Source: a virus. Taken from it: 41,305 nucleotides of DNA. The first letter of the stretch is position 1. Every line of letters begins with the position of its first letter. This document shows, one piece after another, positions 30,206 to 37,145 of the stretch. The stretch covers positions 1 to 41,305 of the IMG/VR virus record IMGVR_UViG_3300046542_000187; one strand, given 5' to 3'. The notes under the pieces are model-generated. The model did not search any database, was not told where the DNA came from, and saw only the letters and a list, made by a program, of their open reading frames with translations. The translations under genes and the position numbers were made by a program.

Positions 30206-30577
30206 TCAATCAACGCCACAGAACACCGAGGCGCCAGGGCCTAACAGGACCCGCCACACGACTGGTGAAGCCGCCAGATAGCCCGGGATCAGCGAAGTGA
30301 TCTCCCGACCCCCGACAGGGGACCGACCGGACACAAGTTCTTTGACATAGAGATTCAAACCGGTGACTGCGCCAGTAGCGGGTAACGGTGGAAAGCATCA
30401 CTGAAGCACCTAGGGGACTGGGTGCTTTGGGATGCGGATGACCAAGCAACCTCCGCGCAACGCGGCCCCTGCATCACCTAAGATGGCATCTGGCTGTTTC
30501 CGGATCGCCATCTGGCTTTACGACTGCCTCTCAAACCCCGGGAGGCATTCGAAAGCCCACTGAATGGAGTAACCGCG
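30206..30577 (+). ncRNA. structured untranslated leader of the left early transcript
   Basis: This is 372 bases without a gene. Hairpins follow one another: 30284-30307 (CGGGATCA with TGATC-TCCCG), 30310-30321 (CCCC-GACA-GGGG), 30366-30376 (ACTG-CGC-CAGT) within ACCG/CGGT, 30404-30427 (AAGCACC/GGTGCTT) and 30453-30465 (CCGCG-CAA-CGCGG). Two adjoining two-step stems complete the series: 30481-30513 and 30514-30557. GTTCTTTGA at 30337-30345 looks like a boxA. A role in antitermination, either nut-like with a protein or RNA-based like HK022 put, is inferred. Confidence 0.5.
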
Positions 30578-30778
30578 ATGGTCTGGATCATCGACGAGAA
30601 GATCAACAAGGTTCGCCAAGTAGGCCTTGGCAGCCAAGCAATGATGGACGCCAAGAACGTTTATCTGGACGAGAACGAGGCCAAGGATGTGTTCAGGGCG
30701 ACCTGTAAGCATCCGACACGCCTCGCAAACAGCAAAACCAGACGAGTCAGCTGCGCCGATTGCAACGCTGCCCTGTAA
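30578..30778 (+). CDS. 66-residue protein with a possible zinc site, first gene of the left operon
   Basis: The frame from ATG 30578 has TGGAG 8 bases upstream and codons mostly ending in G or C, like real genes here. The protein has Val-Trp-Ile-Ile-Asp-Glu-Lys at its start and a C-terminal Cys-Lys-His and Cys-Ala-Asp-Cys group that could bind zinc. It lies between the two structured RNA blocks. Position suggests an early regulator or antiterminator, but no family is recognised. Confidence 0.55.
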   Translation: MVWIIDEKINKVRQVGLGSQAMMDAKNVYLDENEAKDVFRATCKHPTRLANSKTRRVSCADCNAAL

Positions 30779-30791
30779 CCCTCTCCGTACA

Positions 30792-31162
30792 CGTCTTGCC
30801 AGACGCAAATGGCCCGATATCTCCATGGTGATGGAGAGTGCCTGTATCGGTGGGGACACTGAAATAAGCTCCGATTCAGTTCGTGAGCCTTGTCAGCAAT
30901 AGCGGTAGGCCGAGTGGCCATGAAGCCTACCTGCGCTGGAGCTTAGCCATGATGCCGGGAGTCATGACCACGGAGAAAGCTAAGCCTCGCCTTCGGGCGG
31001 ATAGAAAAACAGTGTCCCCTCCAATGCAGGTACAGCTGCAGCGCAAATGGTTGCGCACGACTCTGTACGACCAAGCGGAGGATTTGCAGCCATGTAACAG
31101 ACAGTCAAAGCCCTCCAGCAGGAGGCGAATCACCCCGCGTAGGGAGGTCTATGCGAGGTAGT
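30792..31162 (+). ncRNA. large structured RNA candidate in the left early transcript
   Basis: This gap of about 370 bases has no convincing gene. Helices are CGTCT/AGACG (30792-30805), CCGATA/TATCGG (30814-30819, 30845-30850) enclosing CTCCAT/ATGGAG, and a long-range perfect 10-bp GGGGACACTG/CAGTGTCCCC (30852-30861, 31010-31019). Inside it are TAAGCTCC/GGAGCTTA (30865-30872, 30938-30945), an AGCG-GTAGGC stem (30901-30937), CATGA/TCATG and CGCC-TTCG-GGCG. Beyond it are GTACAG/CTGTAC (31030-31068) enclosing GCGCAA/TTGCGC, and CCTCC/GGAGG (31112-31125). A terminator follows. No known RNA class is recognised. Confidence 0.55.
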
Positions 31163-31190
31163 AAAGCCGGCTTTCGAGTCGGCTTTTTTA
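31163..31190 (+). terminator. intrinsic terminator at the end of the structured RNA
   Basis: AAAGCCGGCT-TTCG-AGTCGGCTTT followed by further T makes a 10-bp stem (one G-T pair) with a TTCG loop. A reading frame starting at ATG 31151, which has GGAGG before it, runs through this hairpin into the next gene, so ribosomes could affect termination. Confidence 0.8.
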
Positions 31191-31213
31191 TTGGGCGATT
31201 GGAGGTGAGTGTG

Positions 31214-31384
31214 ATGCGCACCGTTCAAGAGGTTGAGAAAGAAGTTGGCTGGACTGAGGAAGAAGCTTCTCAGTGTGGCTGCTACATGCGTGAGGAGCCA
31301 TGCGAGCGCTGCTGGTCATTGGGCTGGGCGCTGGGTGGCGAAGACATCATCAGGCCAGAACAACCAGTTGAGCAGCAGCCATGA
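31214..31384 (+). CDS. 56-residue Cys-rich early protein
   Basis: From ATG 31214 (GGAGGTG six bases upstream) the protein begins Arg-Thr-Val-Gln-Glu-Val-Glu-Lys-Glu-Val-Gly-Trp. It has four Cys in Cys-Gly-Cys-Tyr, Pro-Cys-Glu-Arg-Cys, a likely metal site. An in-frame upstream start at 31151 would give 77 residues and cross the terminator. Function unknown; it opens a run of ATGA-coupled small genes. Confidence 0.65.
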   Translation: MRTVQEVEKEVGWTEEEASQCGCYMREEPCERCWSLGWALGGEDIIRPEQPVEQQP

Positions 31385-31506
31385 AACGCACAACCCCACC
31401 CCTCCCCCGCAAGCCCCGCCCCGACGTCCACGACTGCGCCAAAGGCCGGATGCATGACGCGCCTCGGAAGGTCATTACCACTATGCCGGGCGGGTACATC
31501 GCCTGA
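31381..31506 (+). CDS. 41-residue basic peptide
   Basis: A short frame in ATGA overlap with the preceding stop encodes a Pro/Arg/Lys-rich peptide (Arg-Thr-Thr-Pro-Pro-Leu-Pro-Arg-Lys-Pro-Arg-Pro) and ends Pro-Gly-Gly-Tyr-Ile-Ala. Coupling supports translation. Function unknown. Confidence 0.5.
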   Translation: MKRTTPPLPRKPRPDVHDCAKGRMHDAPRKVITTMPGGYIA

Positions 31507-31518
31507 TTGGAGATTGAG

Positions 31519-31908
31519 ATGAGCTCGATAGTTGAGGTTGCCTGCGCCTGGTGCAAGGAGACGTTCAAGGCCAAAACTGCTGATCGGGCGCGTGGATGGG
31601 CCAAGTGCTGCAACAAGTCGTGCGCTGCAAAGCTGCGTGAGTTCGGCGGCGCTGCTCATCGTAGCGCTCCCGTAGCGAAGCGAACACCAAACATCGTCCG
31701 CTACTCACAGCGGCTTGGGCTTCTTCCGTCGATGCCCCTGATAAACCCAAGTGGGAAAAAGAAAAAGAAGCCGCCCAAATGGATTCGTGGCGTTCTGTCT
31801 GGGGCGATGTTTCAGCCTAGCAAGCGCGACCAGTACGAGCACGACGACCCGGAAGAATTTTCAAATGCTCATCAGTTCAGCAATGAAGAGCATGACTGCA
31901 ACAAGTAA
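31519..31908 (+). CDS. zinc-ribbon early protein, 129 residues
   Basis: The N terminus carries Cys-Ala-Trp-Cys-Lys-Glu-Thr-Phe, Arg-Ala-Arg-Gly-Trp-Ala-Lys-Cys-Cys-Asn-Lys-Ser-Cys-Ala-Ala-Lys, a zinc-binding fold. A very basic middle (Gly followed by five Lys) and an acidic His/Asp/Glu-rich end follow. ATG 31519 has GGAG six bases before it; the TTG at 31507 is unlikely. Such proteins occur in Pseudomonas phage early regions; nucleic-acid binding is a reasonable guess. Confidence 0.68.
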   Translation: MSSIVEVACAWCKETFKAKTADRARGWAKCCNKSCAAKLREFGGAAHRSAPVAKRTPNIVRYSQRLGLLPSMPLINPSGKKKKKPPKWIRGVLSGAMFQPSKRDQYEHDDPEEFSNAHQFSNEEHDCNK

Positions 31909-31930
31909 CCCCGCGACTCTGGAGGCGACC

Positions 31931-32356
31931 ATGAACGCAATAGCACTTGCTCAACGTGAATTCGACAACCGCCTACCGCCTCCAGTGAGTGATAGCCAGC
32001 AGGAGATTGCACGGACCGAGTGGATTTATGGCGCCGCCGAGATGCTGGTCAGGTTTGGCTACGACGTGAAATTCCAGCGCCGTATGCGCGCGCCGCAGGG
32101 TGTGACCTTCCACCAATTCGGCTTAGCGGTAGACGAATTCGTTAACAAACGGCTTGCCGACTGCGAAATCCCTACCCCCTCCCTTGGCTACCTGGTCATC
32201 GCGGCACTGAGCGGGCACGCCGATAGGGTGGCAAGTGCCGAGCTGCTGGGCAACTCCCAGCACCCCATGGGCAAGCTATGGGAGATCGCCGAATCCCTGC
32301 TCGAACCACTCGCCGACGACGCGCTCAAGGCCCAGGCCGAGGACGCTGAGTTATGA
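31931..32356 (+). CDS. 141-residue early protein, unknown
   Basis: The start at 31931 follows GGAGG by six bases. The protein is helical, with Ile-Tyr-Gly-Ala-Ala-Glu-Met-Leu-Val-Arg-Phe-Gly-Tyr, Phe-Gln-Arg-Arg-Met-Arg and a C-terminal acidic Ala/Glu/Leu helix. A longer frame to 31751 lies inside the previous gene. It is coupled by ATGA to the next gene. Function unknown. Confidence 0.65.
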   Translation: MNAIALAQREFDNRLPPPVSDSQQEIARTEWIYGAAEMLVRFGYDVKFQRRMRAPQGVTFHQFGLAVDEFVNKRLADCEIPTPSLGYLVIAALSGHADRVASAELLGNSQHPMGKLWEIAESLLEPLADDALKAQAEDAEL

Positions 32357-32553
32357 AGATCAGCGCCCATATCCTGATCGACGAAGACCTCGACGAACTC
32401 TCACACGCTGGCTGTCCAGAAGGCTACGAAGTGCTGGTGCTGCGACACATCACCAACTGCATGCAGGCCGAGCAGATTACTGCTGAAGAGTTCAACCACT
32501 ACTGCAAAAGGCTGAACGCGATCGTCGCGCATCGGCCAAGGAGCGCGGCATGA
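32353..32553 (+). CDS. 66-residue early protein, unknown
   Basis: It starts in an ATGA overlap. It encodes an acidic N terminus (Ile-Asp-Glu-Asp-Leu-Asp-Glu-Leu) and Glu-Gln-Ile-Thr-Ala-Glu-Glu-Phe-Asn-His-Tyr-Cys, and ends in a basic tail. Both ends are translationally coupled to neighbours. No family recognised. Confidence 0.62.
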   Translation: MKISAHILIDEDLDELSHAGCPEGYEVLVLRHITNCMQAEQITAEEFNHYCKRLNAIVAHRPRSAA

Positions 32554-32684
32554 CCATCATCGCGAGAACCCACGAAGCGTTAACGAAAGCCTTGCTGAAG
32601 CAGGGCTTTTTTCTGGTCGCTGATCTGCCTCAGCGCATCAAGGTTCAGACCCGGCGCGGCATGCTGGTTGTGAGGATCAAATGA
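32550..32684 (+). CDS. 44-residue basic peptide
   Basis: The frame from ATG 32550 (ATGA overlap before) to TGA 32682-32684 (overlap with the next start) encodes a basic peptide with Ala-Leu-Leu-Lys-Gln-Gly-Phe-Phe-Leu-Val and Gln-Thr-Arg-Arg-Gly-Met-Leu-Val-Val-Arg. An intrinsic-terminator-like hairpin lies within it at 32586-32612. Confidence 0.58.
   Translation: MTIIARTHEALTKALLKQGFFLVADLPQRIKVQTRRGMLVVRIK
32586..32612 (+). terminator. terminator-like hairpin inside a coding region
   Basis: AAAGCCTTGC-TGAA-GCAGGGCTTT is a 10-bp stem (one G-T pair) running into six T, on the coding strand of the 44-residue gene. It would stop part of the transcription in the left operon unless ribosomes or an antiterminator prevent it. 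Confidence 0.6.
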
Positions 32685-33229
32685 GTATTGATTGGAGCAA
32701 GGCGCCGGAATGGGCGAACGCCGTCATCTCTTCAAAGGACGGACAAGAGTTTTACGTCTCTCAGTTTGGCGGGATATCTGCCCGTCAGCGGGTCGGCTAT
32801 TGCGAAGTTGACAGCGATCACCGCGCCGACATGATCGCCCCGCACGACTGGAGCCTTGTCGCGACTCGTCGAGCGCCTTGGACCGGCGAAGGCCTGCCGA
32901 CAGTTGGGACGGTGTGTGAATACCGCGTCGGTGACGGTCCGTGGTTTGAATGTGAGATCCGCTACGTCACCAAGCCATATCAGGATTGCCCTATCGAGGT
33001 GGTCATGTTTCCACCGCACCTGAAAGGCGAGCAGACTGCGGTTGTTGGGACGAGTTGCGGAGAGGTGTCATTCCGCCCAATACGCACGCCAGAGCAGGTC
33101 GCGGCAGAAGATCGCCGAAAGGCATGCGAGGAATTGCTTTCAGATTGCTACCAAGACGCCAATGCATTTGCGCTTGTTCAGGCAGGCCGACTCTACGACG
33201 CCGGCTGGCGTAAGCAGGTGACGCCATGA
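32681..33229 (+). CDS. 182-residue early protein typical of Pseudomonas phages
   Basis: The N terminus is Ser-Ile-Asp-Trp-Ser-Lys-Ala-Pro-Glu-Trp-Ala. The middle has Trp-Thr-Gly-Glu-Gly-Leu-Pro-Thr-Val-Gly-Thr-Val-Cys-Glu-Tyr and the end Phe-Arg-Pro-Ile-Arg-Thr-Pro-Glu-Gln-Val-Ala followed by Leu-Tyr-Asp-Ala-Gly-Trp-Arg. These segments are often seen in Pseudomonas and related phage accessory proteins of unknown function. It starts in an ATGA overlap and ends the same way. Confidence 0.72.
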   Translation: MSIDWSKAPEWANAVISSKDGQEFYVSQFGGISARQRVGYCEVDSDHRADMIAPHDWSLVATRRAPWTGEGLPTVGTVCEYRVGDGPWFECEIRYVTKPYQDCPIEVVMFPPHLKGEQTAVVGTSCGEVSFRPIRTPEQVAAEDRRKACEELLSDCYQDANAFALVQAGRLYDAGWRKQVTP

Positions 33230-33360
33230 AGCCAAAGCTCGGAACCCGCGTCTACACCTTCCAGGAACTGATGAACCGACTCGACATGGAGTACTGGCGC
33301 GTCCACCACCACGGCCGCGAGCACTACACCTTCGTTCCGGTTCAGTACAAGGGGAAATGA
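33226..33360 (+). CDS. 44-residue basic/aromatic peptide
   Basis: An ATGA-coupled frame encodes Lys-Pro-Lys-Leu-Gly-Thr-Arg-Val-Tyr-Thr-Phe-Gln-Glu-Leu and then Tyr-Trp-Arg-Val-His-His-His-Gly-Arg. Coding-like codons and coupling support it. Function unknown. Confidence 0.58.
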   Translation: MKPKLGTRVYTFQELMNRLDMEYWRVHHHGREHYTFVPVQYKGK

Positions 33361-33361
33361 G

Positions 33362-33484
33362 ATGAAGCCACTCTTCTGGATTCTCGCATTCGGCATGACC
33401 GTACTTCTCTTCCAATACAGCCTGTTCAAAGAGAACGGTGAGCCTCGCAGCATTCCTTCGGCAATCGCACAAGTCACCAAATAA
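33362..33484 (+). CDS. 40-residue membrane peptide
   Basis: The frame starts one base after the previous stop. It has a hydrophobic helix (Leu-Phe-Trp-Ile-Leu-Ala-Phe-Gly-Met-Thr-Val-Leu-Leu-Phe) and a short soluble tail. It is probably an inner-membrane peptide. Function unknown. Confidence 0.58.
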   Translation: MKPLFWILAFGMTVLLFQYSLFKENGEPRSIPSAIAQVTK

Positions 33485-33527
33485 CTCGAACCTACCAGCG
33501 CTGCCAACATGGCGGCAAGGACTCCCC

Positions 33528-34631
33528 ATGTCTGCGAATCAACTAGCCGTCACCATCGACGACATCAGCGAAGCCAATGCCCCGGCCATCTACGTGAAGG
33601 ATGGCCTGAAGCCCTTCCTGCAAGCGGTACAGGAGGAAGTCAGCTCCCAGGTGCCGGACCTGTCTACCGCCAAGGGCCGCGACCGCATAGCCTCACTGGC
33701 CGCCAAGGTCAGCAAGTCCAAGGTGGCCGTCGAGAAGCCGGGCCGGGAGTACCTGAAACGCCTGAAAGAACAGCCGAAGGTAGTTGAGGCCGAGCTGAAG
33801 GCGTTCGTGGACGCCATGGACGCGCTGCGGGACGAGACGCGCAAGCCGCTGACTGAGTGGGAGGCGGCCGAGACGGCGCGCAAGGATGCGCATGTTGACG
33901 CCATCCAGCGCATGCGAGACCTGGCGGTTGACCTTCCGCTTTGCGATTCGGTCGAGCTCAAGGCTCGCATCGACGAGATGAGCCGGTTCGTGCTGGGAGA
34001 TGAGTGGGAAGAGTTCGAAGCAGAAGCAGCCAGGACGAAAGAAACCTGCATGGCTCAGCTCGCTGCCGCCCTCACCGCCCGCCAGCAGTACGAAGCCGAG
34101 CAGGCCGAACTGGTTCGCTTGCGCGCCGAGGCTGAAGCACAGGCCCAGCGTGACCGTGAGGCGCAGATTGCCCGGGAAGCCGAGGAACGCGCCCGCCGCG
34201 AAGCCGAAGAGCGTGCACAGGCCGAGCGCGATGCTGTGATCAAGCGCGAAGCAGACGCCAAAGCTGCCGCAGACCGACGCGAGCTGGAGCTGAAGCTCCA
34301 GGCCGAACAAGCCGAACGCCAAGCAGCACAGGCGAAGGCCGACCAGTTGGCGGCCGAGCAGCGTGCCGAGCAGGAGCGAATTGCCGCGGTGCAGCGTCAG
34401 GAACAGGCCGTCGAGCAGGCGCGCCAGAACGAACTGGCCCGGCAAGCCGCGGCCGTAGCGTTTGAGCTGGAGCAGGCGCAGGCCCGCGAAGCAGATCTTG
34501 AGCACAAGAAGAAGATAAACCGCGCAGCGCTGGAAGCATTCGTTGCTGGCGGGATGACGGAGGAATGCGCCAAGCAGGCCGTCACCTTGATCGCCCAGCG
34601 CAAGATCCCAGCCGTTTCCATCACTTACTGA
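33528..34631 (+). CDS. long coiled-coil protein preceding the annealing protein
   Basis: This 367-residue protein starts at ATG 33528 with AAGGA six bases upstream; the longer frame to 33438 has no support. Residues about 1-170 are helical with Arg-Pro/Lys-Pro breaks. Residues about 180-330 are an extended Ala/Glu/Gln/Arg coiled coil. The last 40 contain Ala-Leu-Glu-Ala-Phe-Val-Ala-Gly-Gly-Met-Thr-Glu-Glu-Cys-Ala, a small helical domain seen at the ends of phage proteins next to recombination genes. It probably works with the ERF/YqaJ pair that follows. Role inferred. Confidence 0.75.
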   Translation: MSANQLAVTIDDISEANAPAIYVKDGLKPFLQAVQEEVSSQVPDLSTAKGRDRIASLAAKVSKSKVAVEKPGREYLKRLKEQPKVVEAELKAFVDAMDALRDETRKPLTEWEAAETARKDAHVDAIQRMRDLAVDLPLCDSVELKARIDEMSRFVLGDEWEEFEAEAARTKETCMAQLAAALTARQQYEAEQAELVRLRAEAEAQAQRDREAQIAREAEERARREAEERAQAERDAVIKREADAKAAADRRELELKLQAEQAERQAAQAKADQLAAEQRAEQERIAAVQRQEQAVEQARQNELARQAAAVAFELEQAQAREADLEHKKKINRAALEAFVAGGMTEECAKQAVTLIAQRKIPAVSITY

Positions 34632-34641
34632 GGCTTTCAAC

Positions 34642-35391
34642 ATGGGCACCGAAATCATCATGCCGGAACAGCGCCGTCAGGCTGTTGCGCCAATCTCCAA
34701 CGACACCAACATCATGGCGGTGATCAGTCGAGCAGCCGCCGATCCAGCATGCGACATCGACAAGCTTGAGCGGTTGATGGCGATGCACGAACGCATGCAG
34801 GCCCGTGACGCCCAGGCTGAGTTTAACGCCGCAATGGCCGCCATGCAGAGCGACATTCCAAGCATTGCGGAGCGAGGCGCCATCGTGGTCAACGGCCAGA
34901 AGCGCAGCGACTACGCCACTTTCGAAGACATCAACGACGTGATCAAGCCAATCATGCAGACCCACGGCTTCGCCATAACCTTCAAGGTGGAGAACGTCGC
35001 AGCAGGCCTGAGCGTCACCGGCATTCTGATGCACCGCGCCGGTCACCGTGAAGAGACGACCATGCTTCTGCCGCTCGATACCAGCGGTAGCAAAAACGCG
35101 GTGCAGGCAGTCGGGTCATCCACCAGCTACGGAAAGCGCTATGTCATGTCAGCGCTCCTGAACCTGACCACTCGTGGTGAGGACGACGACGGGCACGCCG
35201 CCGTGCCGACGGCCAATGTGACTTCGGTCCAAGCGGCCGGAATTACCGCGCTGCTGGGTCGCTGCACGGAGAAGACCCGTGAGTGGTTCATTGGCGAGTA
35301 TGGCTCAGTCGAGTGCGTTCCGAAGGGTCGTCACGACATCCTGGTTGCGCAACTCAACAAAGCAATCATTGCTGCGGAGGCCGCAAAATGA
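34642..35391 (+). CDS. erf: ERF-family single-strand annealing protein
   Basis: In this 249-residue protein the ERF core is seen in Ala-Glu-Phe-Asn-Ala-Ala-Met-Ala-Ala-Met-Gln-Ser-Asp and Lys-Arg-Ser-Asp-Tyr-Ala-Thr-Phe-Glu-Asp-Ile-Asn, then Gly-Phe-Ala-Ile-Thr-Phe and Ser-Ser-Thr-Ser-Tyr-Gly-Lys-Arg-Tyr-Val-Met. The C-terminal part is smaller and variable. It anneals complementary single strands, and in P22-like phages it recircularises terminally redundant headful DNA after entry. It overlaps the exonuclease gene by ATGA. Confidence 0.92.
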   Translation: MGTEIIMPEQRRQAVAPISNDTNIMAVISRAAADPACDIDKLERLMAMHERMQARDAQAEFNAAMAAMQSDIPSIAERGAIVVNGQKRSDYATFEDINDVIKPIMQTHGFAITFKVENVAAGLSVTGILMHRAGHREETTMLLPLDTSGSKNAVQAVGSSTSYGKRYVMSALLNLTTRGEDDDGHAAVPTANVTSVQAAGITALLGRCTEKTREWFIGEYGSVECVPKGRHDILVAQLNKAIIAAEAAK

Positions 35392-36005
35392 AAATCGTCA
35401 CTGATATTGAGCAGGGCACGCCTGAATGGCTGGCTCTGCGCCTGGGCATCGCGACCTGTTCCGAACTGGATTGCCTGTTAGTAAGTGGCAAGGGTGAGTC
35501 TGGTTTCGGTGTCGCAGCATTCACCTACATGGACCAATTGATCGGCGAGCGCATCACGGAGGAAGCCGCCGAACTGCCATTTCAGACCCGCGCAACTATC
35601 CGCGGCCATGAGCTGGAAAGTGTTGCCCGCGGCTTGTATGAGAGTCGCGAGGGTGTACAGACAAGCCAAGTCGGCATCATCCTCAACCACGGAGTCGGCT
35701 ATTCGCCAGACTCGCTGGTCGGCGAGGATGGGCTGACCGAGATCAAGACCAAACTACCAAAGTTTCAGGTCGGCGTGATCCTCTCAAACGAAGTGCCTAA
35801 AGAACACATGACCCAGTGTCAAGGAGGACTCTGGGTTTCAGAACGCGAATGGATTGACTTCATCAGCTACTGGCCGGGCATGCCGCTATTCGTGAAGCGG
35901 GTTTATCGCGACGAAGCAATGATCCGCAAGATCAGTGAGCGCGTGAAGACCTTCTACGAGCTGCTGGACGAGCGCATGAACCGGGTTCTGGGGATCGCAG
36001 CATGA
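35388..36005 (+). CDS. YqaJ-type exonuclease (PD-(D/E)XK)
   Basis: This 205-residue protein starts Met-Lys-Ile-Val-Thr-Asp-Ile-Glu-Gln-Gly-Thr-Pro-Glu-Trp-Leu, the usual YqaJ N terminus. The metal site is Asp108 in Tyr-Ser-Pro-Asp-Ser-Leu-Val-Gly and Glu118-Ile-Lys120. Gln145 in Thr-Gln-Cys-Gln-Gly is the conserved helix residue, and Glu76/Glu78 lie in the first helix. Like lambda Exo, it should resect double-stranded ends to supply single strands for ERF. ATG 35388 is chosen for the ATGA overlap. Confidence 0.92.
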   Translation: MKIVTDIEQGTPEWLALRLGIATCSELDCLLVSGKGESGFGVAAFTYMDQLIGERITEEAAELPFQTRATIRGHELESVARGLYESREGVQTSQVGIILNHGVGYSPDSLVGEDGLTEIKTKLPKFQVGVILSNEVPKEHMTQCQGGLWVSEREWIDFISYWPGMPLFVKRVYRDEAMIRKISERVKTFYELLDERMNRVLGIAA

Positions 36006-36661
36006 GCGCATACATCAGCAACGACCTGAACATGGTCAAGGAGCTCGACCCGCAACGCCATGAACTAGCCCTGCTTCAGGAGGCCTTCTTGAGTAAAGGA
36101 GGGACTATTGAGGTATTGCGGGGGCCGAGCTTTGTGCCTCCACCGGCAAGGCATGAGCCGCCGCGGCGCAAGAAGACGCCGATCAAGGCAGCGGTCAGTC
36201 CAGAACCAAAGCCGATCACCGCTGCCGCAGCCAGGCAGAAGACCAAACGGCAAAAGGAACGGGATGAGCGCGCCATCGCTCGAGCGGCTGAGCGCGAGCA
36301 GCAGATTAATCGCGCCCGGAAGCTCGCAGAAACCATGAACTACGCGCAGGCATCCGAGGCTTCAGGCTTGTCTCGAAAGCTTCTATACACGCTTGCCAAA
36401 GAAGGTGGCTTCAACTTCCAGCCATCGGCGCACATCGGCCTTCAAAACCTCCGCAGCAAAACAATCGACGAGGCACAGGACGCGAAAGACTGCGAACGCA
36501 TCAAGGCATTTATGGAGATCGGCCTATCTCGCACTCAGGCCATGCTCCAGATGGGCGTCCGCTTCGAGCGCTTCAATCGTCTGCTAACCAAGTTCGCCAT
36601 CGACTATCCGAAACTTCGAAAAGGGCCTCATCCGGCCTTCTTTCCAAAGCCTCAGCACTGA
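36002..36661 (+). CDS. protein with two helix-turn-helix-like segments, recombination operon
   Basis: This 219-residue protein has a Pro/Arg/Lys-rich disordered part (about residues 45-100). One helix pair follows in Met-Asn-Tyr-Ala-Gln-Ala-Ser-Glu-Ala-Ser-Gly-Leu-Ser-Arg-Lys-Leu-Leu. A second lies in Ile-Gly-Leu-Ser-Arg-Thr-Gln-Ala-Met-Leu-Gln-Met-Gly-Val. It is coupled to the exonuclease by ATGA. DNA binding and involvement with recombination or replication are inferred; the family is unknown to me. Confidence 0.68.
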   Translation: MSAYISNDLNMVKELDPQRHELALLQEAFLSKGGTIEVLRGPSFVPPPARHEPPRRKKTPIKAAVSPEPKPITAAAARQKTKRQKERDERAIARAAEREQQINRARKLAETMNYAQASEASGLSRKLLYTLAKEGGFNFQPSAHIGLQNLRSKTIDEAQDAKDCERIKAFMEIGLSRTQAMLQMGVRFERFNRLLTKFAIDYPKLRKGPHPAFFPKPQH

Positions 36662-36699
36662 CCCCTTCCCACTCAATTCACCCGCCACCGGGAGGCCCT

Positions 36700-36843
36700 A
36701 TGTCATCCAAAGGAAAGCTCGCCGCGGGCTACTTAGAGCTCCATTTCGAGTGTGAGATCTGCCACCGACCGCGCACAAAAGGCAACCACGACAAATGCAG
36801 CAAAGCCCGGCAACGGGAACACGCAAAGAGGAATGAGCCATGA
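36700..36843 (+). CDS. 47-residue zinc-finger-like peptide
   Basis: From ATG 36700 (GGAGG upstream) the peptide carries Glu-Cys-Glu-Ile-Cys-His-Arg-Pro-Arg-Thr-Lys-Gly-Asn-His-Asp-Lys-Cys, a compact Cys/His cluster, then a very basic tail. It ends in an ATGA overlap with the next gene. It may bind metal and nucleic acid. Confidence 0.65.
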   Translation: MSSKGKLAAGYLELHFECEICHRPRTKGNHDKCSKARQREHAKRNEP

Positions 36844-37145
36844 CAGCCAAGTTATCGCCTGACTCGATCGGGCTGATTTTCACGATGCACGCGGCCGGGC
36901 ACCAGGTAGACCACATCGCTGACGCGGCGGGCTGCTCGTACCCCACCGTCGTGCGCTACCTGAACAACGCCGGGATCGTGCTCGGCAACAAGGGTCGCAG
37001 GCGCGAGCTCACCGACGAGTACCTGAACATGGCGCTGGACATGCGCGCCAAGGGTACGAAGTGGGACGACATCGAGAAACGCATCGGTTTCTGTCGGCAG
37101 ACCTTCCAGACCTGGATCAGGGCAACGAGGGCTCAATCATGCTGA
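36840..37145 (+). CDS. small DNA-binding protein with two helix-turn-helix motifs
   Basis: In this 101-residue protein, motif one is Val-Asp-His-Ile-Ala-Asp-Ala-Ala-Gly-Cys-Ser-Tyr-Pro-Thr-Val-Val-Arg-Tyr-Leu. Motif two is Lys-Trp-Asp-Asp-Ile-Glu-Lys-Arg-Ile-Gly-Phe-Cys-Arg-Gln-Thr-Phe. The two resemble resolvase-type or transposase-type recognition helices. It is coupled on both sides. A regulatory role in the left operon is inferred. Confidence 0.7.
   Translation: MTAKLSPDSIGLIFTMHAAGHQVDHIADAAGCSYPTVVRYLNNAGIVLGNKGRRRELTDEYLNMALDMRAKGTKWDDIEKRIGFCRQTFQTWIRATRAQSC

Noticed and set aside
30883-31161. 92-codon plus-strand frame in the structured RNA
   Set aside because: It is poor in coding signals and its path crosses the paired helices; the pairing explains the region better.
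30206-31190. tRNA, group I intron or group II intron in the structured region
   Set aside because: No cloverleaf with a T-arm sequence, no group I core elements and no domain V-like motif could be found.
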